Assembly: GCA_018400215.1 (NCBI GenBank)
Contig: JAGYNF010000003.1
Location: 1 to 30,071 of the forward strand
Direction of reading: 5' to 3'
Length of the DNA stretch: 30,071 bases
DNA from: Cyanobium sp. M55B138
GTDB lineage: Bacteria; Cyanobacteriota; Cyanobacteriia; PCC-6307; Cyanobiaceae
Both the position numbers and the translations under genes were made by a program. Position 1 is the first letter of the stretch; the number at the start of each line of letters is the position of its first letter. Of this stretch, positions 17,698-24,929 are shown one piece after another. A model generated the notes under the pieces. That model saw only the letters and a program-made list of their open reading frames with translations, made no database searches and was not told where the DNA came from.

Positions 17698-18914
17698 TAC
17701 CAGTCAGCCAGCCAGCCGGCCGCCACCCGCAGCTGGTGGGAGCGCCCGGGCAACCGGGTGAGGTAGGCCAGGCGGCGCAGTTGGAACGCTGCTGCCCCAG
17801 CCAGGGTGATGCCCCCGGCCACCAGGCTGGCTTCGCCACGGCCGAGGCTGAGCATCTCGCCGAGGTCCTGGAAGGCAAAGGCCTGCAGCGCGCCATCGCG
17901 GCGGGCCTGCATCAGGTTGGTCGCCAGGCAGGTGGCCTGCTGGAAGGCCACCTGGGCCGTGGCCGGCGGGGCCTGGCTGCCGGGGGAGTCTTCGGGATCT
18001 TCGCCGCTGGGGAGGGCGGCAATGTCGCCCAGGGCGAACAGATCGTCATGGCCCAGCAGGCGCAGGTGGCTGTCCACGGCCAACCGGCCGCGCCCATCCC
18101 GTTCCGGAGGGGGCTCGATCGCGGGCGCGACAAAGTCCAGACCCGCGGTCCACACAACCCCCTGCACGCTGAGCCGTTCCGTGCCGCTGGCACCCTGCAG
18201 GCTGATCTGGTCGCTGCCCACCTCCAGCACCCGGCATTGACAGCGCAGGCGCACATCACGGCGCTGCAGTGCCAGCAGGGCCTGCTCCCGGTTGAAGGCC
18301 CGGGCCTGGGCGAGGGGCGTGGGGCCCTGCTCAATCAGCTCCACCACCGCGGCTCCCGCCAGCTCGTCCGCAAGCTTGCAGGCCAGTTCCACGCCGCTGG
18401 GCCCCGCCCCCACGATGGCCAGCCGCTGCAGGGGGTGTCGCTGCTGGCGCAGGCGCTCCACCAGCTGCTGCAGGCGCTCCACATCCGCCAGGGTGCGAAA
18501 GCCCAGGCCATGGTCGACCACCCCCGGGATGCCAAAGCTGTGGGGACGGGCTCCGGTGGCCACCACCAGTTGGCTGTAGGCCAGCTCCCGGCCGGTGGCC
18601 GTCTGGAGGGTTTTGCTGTTGCTGTCAATCCGCACCACGGAATCCCGTAGCCAGGCGATGCCCCGTCCCGCCAGCAGGGCGTCGTAGCGGGGCGCGATCT
18701 CCCAGCGCCTCAGTTCGCCGCTGAGCAGTTCATAGAGGAGGGGCAGGAAGAGGAAGTGCTCCCGGGGCTCGATCAGCAGGATGGGCGGATGCTGCCGTTG
18801 CTCCGCCAGGGCCAGGGCCGTGTAAAGACCCCCAAAGCCGCCGCCCACAATGGCAATCGGTGCTGGGTAGGCGGGCTGGGCCCCCTGGGGAGGCTGTGGG
18901 GTGCTGGTGGTCAT
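17697..18914 (-). CDS. ndbB: Type II NAD(P)H dehydrogenase, NDC1/NdbB-like
   Basis: A 405-residue FAD-dependent NAD(P)H:quinone oxidoreductase, which feeds electrons to membrane quinones without pumping protons. The FAD-binding fold begins at IAIVGGGFGGLYTALAL (about 20-36) and the NAD(P)H fold at LAIVGAGPSGVELA (about 165-178). The second FAD motif is DLFALGDIAALPS near residue 290. The stretch FLPLLYELLSGELRRWEIAPRY (in two parts, about 55-78) resembles plant NDC1 and cyanobacterial NdbB, which act in naphthoquinone/prenylquinone metabolism; the symbol rests on that likeness. ATG at 18914. It leads the coupled run NDH-2, HAD, HflX and is divergent from cysH. Confidence 0.8.
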   Translation of the reverse strand: MTTSTPQPPQGAQPAYPAPIAIVGGGFGGLYTALALAEQRQHPPILLIEPREHFLFLPLLYELLSGELRRWEIAPRYDALLAGRGIAWLRDSVVRIDSNSKTLQTATGRELAYSQLVVATGARPHSFGIPGVVDHGLGFRTLADVERLQQLVERLRQQRHPLQRLAIVGAGPSGVELACKLADELAGAAVVELIEQGPTPLAQARAFNREQALLALQRRDVRLRCQCRVLEVGSDQISLQGASGTERLSVQGVVWTAGLDFVAPAIEPPPERDGRGRLAVDSHLRLLGHDDLFALGDIAALPSGEDPEDSPGSQAPPATAQVAFQQATCLATNLMQARRDGALQAFAFQDLGEMLSLGRGEASLVAGGITLAGAAAFQLRRLAYLTRLPGRSHQLRVAAGWLADW

Positions 18915-19008
18915 CAGGGCTGTTGGATGCTGCAGGTCATTGCTGCCAAGGGCCCTCTGCCTGGCCTGACCCTAACCAGCAATCGGCGTAGGGGGTGATG
19001 ATGGCCCG
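18915..19008. promoter_or_regulatory. Divergent promoter region between NDH-2 and cysH
   Basis: A 94-base gap that must carry both promoters. An AGGGCCCT palindrome lies at 18949-18956. A GGGGGTGATG stretch about 8-18 bases before the cysH ATG could serve as its ribosome-binding site. No convincing -35/-10 pair or NtcA/CysR-like site was recognised by eye. Confidence 0.4.
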
Positions 19009-19776
19009 ATGGCGACTGCTTCGGCCCAATCCCTGCCTACCGACCATTCGGGCTGCCCGGTGGATCTGGCCCAAGCCCGCGAGCGGCTCGACTCCCTCGG
19101 GGCCTACGAGCGGGTGCTGTGGGCCATGGATGTGTTTGGGGAGGGGCTGGCCATCACCACCAGCTTTGGCATCCAATCCGCCGTGCTTCTGCATCTGGTG
19201 AGCCGGGCGATGGCGGAGCGGGCCGTGGGGGTGCCGGTGGTGTGGGTGGATACGGGGTATCTGCCGCCGGAGACCTACCGCTATGCCGAGCAACTCAGCG
19301 GGTTGCTGGGCCTGGTTCCCCACGTGGCCCAGGCTGCGCTCAGCCCCGCCCGGATGGAGGCCCTGCACGGACGCCTCTGGGAGACGGGCCGCGTCGACGA
19401 CCTGGAGCTCTATCACCGCCTTCGCAAGGTGGAGCCCCTGGACCGGGCCCTGGCCGAGCTGGGGGTGACCTGTTGGGCCAGCGGCGTGCGGGGCCATCAG
19501 ACGGATCACCGCCGCTCCATGGCCCTGCTGGATGGGGTGCGGCAGCGCTGGTCCCTGCGCCCCCTGCTCACCTGGACCAACCGGGATGTCTACTACTACA
19601 TGCAGCAGCACAACCTGCCCCAGCATCCCCTGTTTGAGCAGGGATATTCCACGGTGGGTGATTGGCACTCCAGCGGCCCCGATGACGGCTCGTTGGTGGG
19701 TCGGGACACCCGTTTTGGGGGCCTCAAGCAGGAATGCGGCATCCACCTGCCCGGATTGATGGGTGAGGGAATCTGA
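19009..19776 (+). CDS. cysH: Phosphoadenylyl-sulfate (PAPS) reductase
   Basis: A 255-residue thioredoxin-dependent PAPS reductase, which reduces PAPS to sulfite in assimilatory sulfate reduction. The nucleotide-binding stretch is TTSFGIQSAVLLHL (about 50-63) and the second motif is VVWVDTGYLPPETY. The C-terminal catalytic Cys243 sits in KQECGIHL (family ECGIHG). The paired Cys motifs that ligate an iron-sulfur cluster in plant-type APS reductases are absent, so this is the PAPS-specific, cluster-free type. ATG at 19009 follows a GGGGGTGATG stretch. It overlaps coaX by 14 bases, and a possible sulfate transporter lies nearby on the other strand. Confidence 0.94.
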   Translation: MATASAQSLPTDHSGCPVDLAQARERLDSLGAYERVLWAMDVFGEGLAITTSFGIQSAVLLHLVSRAMAERAVGVPVVWVDTGYLPPETYRYAEQLSGLLGLVPHVAQAALSPARMEALHGRLWETGRVDDLELYHRLRKVEPLDRALAELGVTCWASGVRGHQTDHRRSMALLDGVRQRWSLRPLLTWTNRDVYYYMQQHNLPQHPLFEQGYSTVGDWHSSGPDDGSLVGRDTRFGGLKQECGIHLPGLMGEGI

Positions 19777-20470
19777 CCCTGGCAAGGCGGTGCAGCCCCT
19801 GTGGCTGTTGATCGGCAACAGCCGCTGGCACTGGGCCAGGGGCGCCCCTGGCCAGCTGAGCTGCTGGAGCGAGGGGCCGGCATCAGCGGAACGCCTCGCC
19901 CAGTTGGGTGTCGACCGGCAGCTGCGGGGCTGGGCGGCCGTTGGCCCGGTGCCGCTCCAGCCCTGGCTGCGGGCTGATCTCCGCCTCACCCTCGACCAAG
20001 TTCCCCTCACCCAGCTGCCCCCCTGGTTGGGGATTGATCGGGCCCTGGTGGGGTGGCGGGCCTGGCGGCTCAGCCAGGCTCCGGTGCTGGTGGCCGATGC
20101 CGGCACGGCCCTGAGCTTCACCCGGGTGGATGCGGACGGGGCCTTCGCCGGTGGACGGATTCAGGCTGGTCGGGCCCTGCAGCTGCGAGCCCTGGCCAGC
20201 GGCACGGCCCAGTTGCCCCTGCTGGAGCCCCTGCTGCCCAGCCCAGGGGAGCCGCTGGCGGCCTGGCCGCGGCCGACGGATGCCGCCATCGAGCAGGGGG
20301 TGCGCCAAGGCCTGGTCGCCTCGGTGAGCTTCGCCTGGCAGGAGGTGCGGGCCAGCCAGCCGGAATGCCGCCTTTGGATCACCGGCGGGGATGGGGCCTG
20401 GCTGGCGGAGGCCCTGCGCCAGAGCGCCAGCCCGAATCTGGCGCTGGATGCCCTGGCCCTCCTCAGCTGA
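19763..20470 (+). CDS. coaX: Type III pantothenate kinase
   Basis: A 235-residue type III pantothenate kinase, which makes 4'-phosphopantothenate in CoA synthesis. The second phosphate motif VADAGTALSFT (Asp112) and GGRIQAG follow the family, as does the C-terminal LWITGGDG. The first motif reads LLIGNSRWHWA, where most CoaX proteins have DxGNT; the metal-binding Asp is replaced by Leu. I believe other picocyanobacterial CoaX proteins share this. The start is GTG at 19763, overlapping cysH; a GTG at 19790 (QPLWLLIGNS) is an alternative. The stop lies in a palindrome shared with the convergent prxQ stop. Confidence 0.85.
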   Translation: MRESDPGKAVQPLWLLIGNSRWHWARGAPGQLSCWSEGPASAERLAQLGVDRQLRGWAAVGPVPLQPWLRADLRLTLDQVPLTQLPPWLGIDRALVGWRAWRLSQAPVLVADAGTALSFTRVDADGAFAGGRIQAGRALQLRALASGTAQLPLLEPLLPSPGEPLAAWPRPTDAAIEQGVRQGLVASVSFAWQEVRASQPECRLWITGGDGAWLAEALRQSASPNLALDALALLS

Positions 20471-20930
20471 GCTGGAGGTCGGCGAGGATCGTGTCGGCCA
20501 TGGTTTCGGCCTTCACCTTGGTGTAGATGCGCTCCAGGTTGCCGTTGGCATCCACCACAAAGGTGTGGCGCATCATGCCCATGTAGTCCCGGCCCATGAA
20601 TTTTTTGAGGCCGTAGCTGTCGTAGGCCGTGGCCACGGGGCAGGGCTCGGCGTCGGTGAGCAGGGTGAAGGGCAGATCGAACTTGGCCACGAATTTGCCG
20701 TGGCTGGCGGCGTTGTCCTTGCTGATCCCGAGCACCCGGATGCCGTGCTGCTCAAAGGTCGCCCACTGGTCGCGGAAGTTGCAGGCCTCCTTGGTGCAGC
20801 CAGGGGTGTCGTCTTTCGGGTAGAAATAAATCACCACCCGCTGGCCCCGTAGATCGGCGAGGGTGAGGGGGTTGCCGTTCTGGTCCGGCAGGGTGAAATC
20901 CGGGGCAGCTGATCCGATTTCCAGGGCCAT
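20463..20930 (-). CDS. bcp: Thiol peroxidase Bcp/PrxQ
   Basis: A 155-residue atypical peroxiredoxin of the Bcp/PrxQ type, which reduces peroxides with thioredoxin. The active site reads PKDDTPGCTKEACNFRD, with the peroxidatic Cys45 and resolving Cys50 five residues apart, the PrxQ signature. The remainder (VLGISKDNAASHGKF; FTLLTDAE; GMMRHTFVVDANG) follows the family closely and the length is normal. ATG at 20930 is preferred over a GTG one codon upstream. The gene converges on coaX with an 8-base overlap in which both stop codons lie in one palindrome. Confidence 0.95.
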   Translation of the reverse strand: MALEIGSAAPDFTLPDQNGNPLTLADLRGQRVVIYFYPKDDTPGCTKEACNFRDQWATFEQHGIRVLGISKDNAASHGKFVAKFDLPFTLLTDAEPCPVATAYDSYGLKKFMGRDYMGMMRHTFVVDANGNLERIYTKVKAETMADTILADLQLS

Positions 20931-21124
20931 CACACCGGCAGGGAATGCAGGATGGAGCCTAGGTCGGGCCTGTCGTTAACGGGTTTGTCATGCCCGCTCC
21001 AGCTTTGGTCGATCCGATTCTTGTGTTGTTGTCGTGGTGTGTTGAAGCCATGCTGCTCGGCTTGACATACCCCGTACCGCTCCCAACCCAGTGATGCGTT
21101 CAATCCAGTGACCCGTTCAACCCA
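20931..21124. promoter_or_regulatory. Divergent region between prxQ and the PPTase gene
   Basis: A 194-base gap that must carry promoters in both directions. CGTTAACG, a perfect palindrome, lies at 20974-20981. A TTGACA -35-like hexamer is at 21062-21067 on the top strand, but no matching -10 is visible at the right distance. Its last part is made of 17-base tandem repeats, listed separately. No gene or RNA structure was recognised. Confidence 0.4.
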
Positions 21125-21135
21125 GTGACCAGTCT
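21085..21135 (+). repeat. Three 17-bp tandem repeats at the PPTase start
   Basis: The copies are AACCCAGTGATGCGTTC (21085-21101), AATCCAGTGACCCGTTC (21102-21118) and AACCCAGTGACCAGTCT (21119-21135). Each contains an AGTGA core, so each copy offers a GTG, but the 17-base period puts them in three different frames. Only the GTG of the last copy (21125) opens the phosphopantetheinyl transferase frame. Confidence 0.8.
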
Positions 21136-21781
21136 GCTGGCCCCGCGGATCTGGCTTGGCTGCCTGGTCGATCACCAGGTTGGGGTGCCAGCCCCCCAAC
21201 TTTCGCCCCAGGAATGGGCCTGGGGGGAGTCCTTGGCGCCCCTGCGGCGCCACACCTATTGGCAGAGCAGGATCCGCTTGCGGCGATGGCTGGCGGGCCT
21301 GTTCAGCTGTGACCCCCTGGCGGTGCCCTTGGTGAGCCCGCCGGGGCAGCCGCCGCGGCTGGGGGATGGTTGGGGGTGGCTGAGCCTGAGCCACAGCGGT
21401 GATGGCCTCTTGATGGGCTGCTCGGCTGAGCCGATTGGGGTTGACCTGGAACTGGGCGCCAGACCCCTGGCGGCCGATGGGCTGATGCGGCGCTTCTTTC
21501 CCGCTGCGGAGGTGCGGCAACTGGAGCCCCTGGCCTTGGAGGCGCGGCGGCAGGCGGTGCTCACCAGCTGGGTGCTGAAGGAGGCTGCCATCAAGTGGCG
21601 CCGCAGCTCCCTGGCGGCCGATCTCACCCACTGGTGCCTGGATCACAGGGCGGGCCGACTCACCCATGGCGAGCTCGGCTTGCAGCCCGACTGGCGATGC
21701 GGCACGGCGGGTCGCTGGCGCTGGGCCGCCGTGGGTGGCGGGCTGGCCAGGATGCAGCTGGATCGCGACGATCTGCTGTAA
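21125..21781 (+). CDS. 4'-phosphopantetheinyl transferase (Sfp/HetI type)
   Basis: A 218-residue Sfp-type transferase, which activates acyl or peptidyl carrier proteins by adding the phosphopantetheine arm of CoA. Visible motifs are WLSLSHSGD (about 85-93), the Mg-binding IGVDLE (about 104-109), and the WVLKEAAIKW motif (about 149-158). The length matches single-domain cyanobacterial enzymes (HetI/Sfp group). The start is GTG at 21125 inside the last of three tandem 17-base repeats. No polyketide or peptide synthase is in the window, so it probably serves the fatty-acid carrier protein. A CoA-pathway gene (coaX) lies nearby, which may be coincidental. Confidence 0.92.
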   Translation: MTSLLAPRIWLGCLVDHQVGVPAPQLSPQEWAWGESLAPLRRHTYWQSRIRLRRWLAGLFSCDPLAVPLVSPPGQPPRLGDGWGWLSLSHSGDGLLMGCSAEPIGVDLELGARPLAADGLMRRFFPAAEVRQLEPLALEARRQAVLTSWVLKEAAIKWRRSSLAADLTHWCLDHRAGRLTHGELGLQPDWRCGTAGRWRWAAVGGGLARMQLDRDDLL

Positions 21782-21942
21782 ATGTGCGCTTTTTGAGTAA
21801 CTCTGCGCAGGAATCGGAGGCATGCGCACAGGCTTTGGGCGGAAAGTGGCGGGTTTTGTGTCATTTTGTACGGCTCCCTTGCGCGCCAATCTCACGAGTG
21901 CGAGGTCTGGCTACGTTCCAATTGAACCGCCACTTCTCAATA
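21782..21942. other. Intergenic stretch before the DUF1400 gene
   Basis: A 161-base gap. It contains inverted arms TGTGCGC (21783-21789) and GCGCACA (21824-21830), a CTGCGCAG palindrome (21802-21809) between them, and a five-T run. These could form a structure ending the PPTase transcript. The promoter of the following gene should also lie here, but no clear hexamers were found. Confidence 0.35.
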
Positions 21943-22617
21943 GTGAAGAACCGTTTGCTTGCTGGCCTCTTTGTTGGCGCGGCTCTTGCTGCCATCGGCA
22001 TGCCAGCCCATGCCGCCGTCCACAACGATCTGCCGATCCGCTGGAATACCGGTGGTGCCGTGTGGTCGACGGATCAGGCGGCCATGAACACCTTTCTGGA
22101 GTCCGGAGACGTCACCGACCGGGGCCTGCTCGGTGGCCTCAACCAGTCGGGCTGGACGGCCGATGAGGTGCGTGAGGGTCTCAACAAGACCTACGACGTT
22201 GACCTCGTTGGCGTCAGCCGCTTTTTGTACTCCGCCGATGGGGTGAAGTTCCTCAAGAACCAAACCACCAGCTACTTCCCGTACTGGAGCATGACCGAGT
22301 ATTCGGTGCAGGCTCTGCGTTCGGCAATCATCGCCGATGCGCGCAACGGCCAGATCTCCTCGGCCGGCATCATGGCCAACCTCCCGGTTGACATGCGGCT
22401 GGCCGATTTCTGCGGCACCTACACCGGCGCCCAGAATGTGTGCGCTGAGGGGAGATGCCAGGGAGATGCCCAGTGCACGTCCCTGCTCTCCTGGTATGTG
22501 TTCCTGCCGGCCTGCATCCAGGCCAACCAGATGGGTGATCCCGTCGCCGAGGTGCGCACCAGCAGCCCCGCTCCAACGTTCACTCCCCAGCCGGCCGTGA
22601 TTCGCGGCCTCTGGTGA
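21943..22617 (+). CDS. Secreted DUF1400-domain protein
   Basis: A 224-residue exported protein. An N-terminal signal peptide is clear (residues 1-24: MKNRLLAGLFVGAALAAIGM, ending PAHA, cleavage before AVHND). The mature part resembles DUF1400, the N-terminal domain of certain cyanobacterial alpha/beta hydrolases (AMNTFLESGDVTDRGLLGGL; GVSRFLYSADGVKFL; ALRSAIIADARNGQISSAGI), but no hydrolase domain follows. A Cys-rich C-terminal region with five cysteines (FCG, VCA, RCQ, QCT, ACI) could form disulfides in the periplasm. The start is GTG at 21943; a TTG at 21922 is a close alternative. It converges on the RarA-fusion gene. Confidence 0.72.
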   Translation: MKNRLLAGLFVGAALAAIGMPAHAAVHNDLPIRWNTGGAVWSTDQAAMNTFLESGDVTDRGLLGGLNQSGWTADEVREGLNKTYDVDLVGVSRFLYSADGVKFLKNQTTSYFPYWSMTEYSVQALRSAIIADARNGQISSAGIMANLPVDMRLADFCGTYTGAQNVCAEGRCQGDAQCTSLLSWYVFLPACIQANQMGDPVAEVRTSSPAPTFTPQPAVIRGLW

Positions 22618-22623
22618 GGTGAT

Positions 22624-22647
22624 GCTGGGGTCCTGCGGGGCCCCAGC
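22624..22647. terminator. Hairpin filling a convergent gap
   Basis: GCTGGGG (22624-22630) pairs with CCCCAGC (22641-22647) around a 10-base GC-rich loop. It fills nearly the whole 30-base space between the DUF1400 stop and the RarA-fusion stop. There is no U-tract. Its position suggests a bidirectional 3'-end structure. Confidence 0.45.
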
Positions 22648-24843
22648 TCAGCGCTTGGCGATGATGCGCGTGTGGAGGAGCTCCTGGGGCAGGCTGGTGC
22701 CGCGATGGTCCTCCAGCAAGGTGGCCAGCTGGTCCACCTCGGCGAGCTCGCCCAATTGGCGGCGGTAGGCACTGTCCGGTGCCAGCCAGCGCTCCAGCAG
22801 GCGGCCACTCAGCTCAAACCGCACGGGTTCCACCCAGCTCTGCTGCTGCAGGTGCCAGCCCTGGGCGTCACAGGTCTGCTGCCAGAGCTGTCGCTGCTGC
22901 AGTTGCAGGGCCAGGGCCTGGGCTTCCGCTTCGGCTGCCCGCTGCAGGCACGCCGCCGCTGCAGCAGGCAACGCTTGACCTGCCTGGCGAAGCAGGGCTC
23001 CAGCCGGCCCCAGTTGCGGGATGCTGAACAACAGTCGGCACTGTCCACTCGGCGCCAGGAGGGTGGCCAGGCAGGCCCACCAAGGCTCGATCGCCGCGGC
23101 GGGCTGGTCGCGCCAGGGCTGCCTGGCCGCGATCCACTCAAAACGCCGCTCGCCACAGGCTCGCACCAGGTCGTCGGCTTGATCGGGGTCCGTGAGCAGG
23201 ATGGCTGGACGCCGCAGGCCGTCGAGCAGCTGCAGTTGGGCCTCGAGGCGTGCCTGGGTTTCGGCACGGCCCACCGCGATCACGACGCCGCCCTCCGGGG
23301 TGGCCTGCAGGGGATCGAGGGCCCAGAGCAGGGACTGACCGTCGAGCAGCAGCACCCGATCCTGGCGACGCCAGGTGGCGCCTTCCCAGAAGCGTTGCCG
23401 CAGGGCATCCAACCGGGCCCCCTCCGCCGTGGCCTGCCGTTGCAGCCATCGCTCCATCTGGGGGTCGTCGGGGCCACTGCTCAGCCAGTCGTCGTCGCCA
23501 TGGCAGGTTTCGGCGGCTGCGGCCAGCTGGGCAGCCCGGCGCTGCTGCAGCCGCTCCCCCAACCCCCCTTCCCAGCCCAGCGCCCCCGGCTGCCAGAACA
23601 CCTCCCCCTGCAGGCTGGATGGCAGGTATTGCTGGGCCACCCAGTGTTCGGCATAGGCGTGGGGATAGCGGTAGCCGACACCATCTCCGCAGGCCTGGCC
23701 ATCGCGGTTGCCATCCCGCAGATGGGAGGGCACCGCCTGGCGGTTGGCCTGGCGCACGCTCTTGAGCGCATCAAAGAACCCCAGCACGCTGTTGCTCTTT
23801 TCGGCATTGGCCAGGTAGAGGGCTGCCTGGGCCAGGGGGTACAGCCCCTCCGGCAGGCCCACCCGCTCAAAGGCGGCGGCACAGGCCTCCACCACCACGA
23901 TCGCCTGGGGATCGGCCAGGCCGATGTCCTCGCCGGCGGCGATCAGCATGCGCCGGAAGATGAAGCGCGGGTTTTCCCCGGCCTCCACCATGCGGGCCAG
24001 CCAGAACAGGGCGGCATCCGGGTCGCTGCCCCGCAGCGACTTGATGAAGGCGCTGATGGTGTCGAAGTGGGCATCGCCCTGTTTGTCGTAGAGCACGGCC
24101 CGCTGTTGGATTGACTCTTCGGCAATGGCCAGATCGATGGCGATGCACCCGTGGCCATCGGGCTCCGTTGTCTCCACGGCCAGCTCCAGCGCATTGAGCA
24201 GGCTGCGGGCATCGCCGCCGGCCACATCCACCAGGTGGGCGGCCGCCTCCGCCGTGATGTCCACCTGGCGTTGTCCGTAGCCATGGTCGGGATCCCGCAG
24301 GGCCCGCTGCAACAGCTGCTCCAGATGGCTGCTGGCCAGGGGCTGGAGCCGAAACAGGCGAGAACGGCTCACCAGCGCCTTGTTCACCTCAAAGAAAGGG
24401 TTTTCAGTGGTGGCACCGATCAGGGTGAGGGTGCCGTTCTCCACCCAGGGCAGCAGGGCGTCCTGCTGGGCACTGTTGAAACGATGCACCTCGTCGATGA
24501 ACAGGGTGCTGCGTAGGCCGTGACGCTCCAGGCGCTGCTGGGCGGCCTCCACCTCGGCCCGCAGGTCTTTGACGCCGGCCAACACGGCATTGAGGCTGCT
24601 GAAGTGGGCCCGGGTGCAGCCGGCGATGATCCGGGCCAGGGTGGTTTTGCCCACCCCCGGTGGGCCGTGCAGGATCAGGTTGCCCACCCGGTCGGCGGCG
24701 ATGGCGCGTCTCAGCAGGCGGCCGGGGCCGAGGATGCCCTCCTGGCCCACGAAGTCGTCGAGCGTGCGGGGGCGCAGTCGGTCGGCCAGGGGGGCCAGCT
24801 GCCGCAAGTGAACGTCACGCTGATGGCGAAACAGGTCTGTCAC
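22648..24843 (-). CDS. rarA: RarA/MgsA AAA+ ATPase fused to an uncharacterised C-terminal domain
   Basis: A 731-residue protein. Residues 1 to about 435 are a complete RarA (MgsA), a clamp-loader-like AAA+ ATPase acting at stalled replication forks: Walker A GPPGVGKTT (about 60-68), Walker B LFIDEVHRF (about 114-122), sensor 1 GATTENP, sensor 2 GGDARSLLNALE, then the tetramerisation domain ending YRYPHAYAEHWVAQQYLP. Residues about 436-731 form a second domain seen in cyanobacterial RarA fusions. It begins Gln/Ala/Arg-rich, then shows alternating strand/helix pattern (RVLLLDGQSLLWALDP; GGVVIAVGR; PAILLTDPDQADDLV) reminiscent of a methyltransferase-like Rossmann fold but without a clear cofactor motif. 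The start is GTG at 24843. Confidence 0.93.
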   Translation of the reverse strand: MTDLFRHQRDVHLRQLAPLADRLRPRTLDDFVGQEGILGPGRLLRRAIAADRVGNLILHGPPGVGKTTLARIIAGCTRAHFSSLNAVLAGVKDLRAEVEAAQQRLERHGLRSTLFIDEVHRFNSAQQDALLPWVENGTLTLIGATTENPFFEVNKALVSRSRLFRLQPLASSHLEQLLQRALRDPDHGYGQRQVDITAEAAAHLVDVAGGDARSLLNALELAVETTEPDGHGCIAIDLAIAEESIQQRAVLYDKQGDAHFDTISAFIKSLRGSDPDAALFWLARMVEAGENPRFIFRRMLIAAGEDIGLADPQAIVVVEACAAAFERVGLPEGLYPLAQAALYLANAEKSNSVLGFFDALKSVRQANRQAVPSHLRDGNRDGQACGDGVGYRYPHAYAEHWVAQQYLPSSLQGEVFWQPGALGWEGGLGERLQQRRAAQLAAAAETCHGDDDWLSSGPDDPQMERWLQRQATAEGARLDALRQRFWEGATWRRQDRVLLLDGQSLLWALDPLQATPEGGVVIAVGRAETQARLEAQLQLLDGLRRPAILLTDPDQADDLVRACGERRFEWIAARQPWRDQPAAAIEPWWACLATLLAPSGQCRLLFSIPQLGPAGALLRQAGQALPAAAAACLQRAAEAEAQALALQLQQRQLWQQTCDAQGWHLQQQSWVEPVRFELSGRLLERWLAPDSAYRRQLGELAEVDQLATLLEDHRGTSLPQELLHTRIIAKR

Positions 24844-24929
24844 GGATGGATTTGCATTGCAGTTGTTCCACCGGCTACCTGGGCAGCTTCTGGGATGCGG
24901 TTACCTTGCTGAAGAGACAGCCTTGGCCT
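24844..24929. promoter_or_regulatory. Divergent region between rarA and the RND locus
   Basis: An 86-base gap carrying promoters in both directions. A TTGCAT hexamer (about 24854) with CTACCT 17 bases downstream is the best rightward candidate but is weak. An in-frame ATG at 24846 would extend the adaptor gene across the gap and is considered less likely than the GTG at 24930. Confidence 0.3.

Noticed and set aside
21062-21067. TTGACA as a full promoter for the PPTase gene
   Set aside because: The -35 hexamer is perfect but no -10 lies 16-18 bases away; it is mentioned only as part of the intergenic description.
24846-24929. Upstream ATG for the first RND adaptor
   Set aside because: It would add 28 residues before the lipoprotein signal and start three bases from the divergent rarA start, leaving no promoter. 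The GTG at 24930 gives a standard signal and lipobox.
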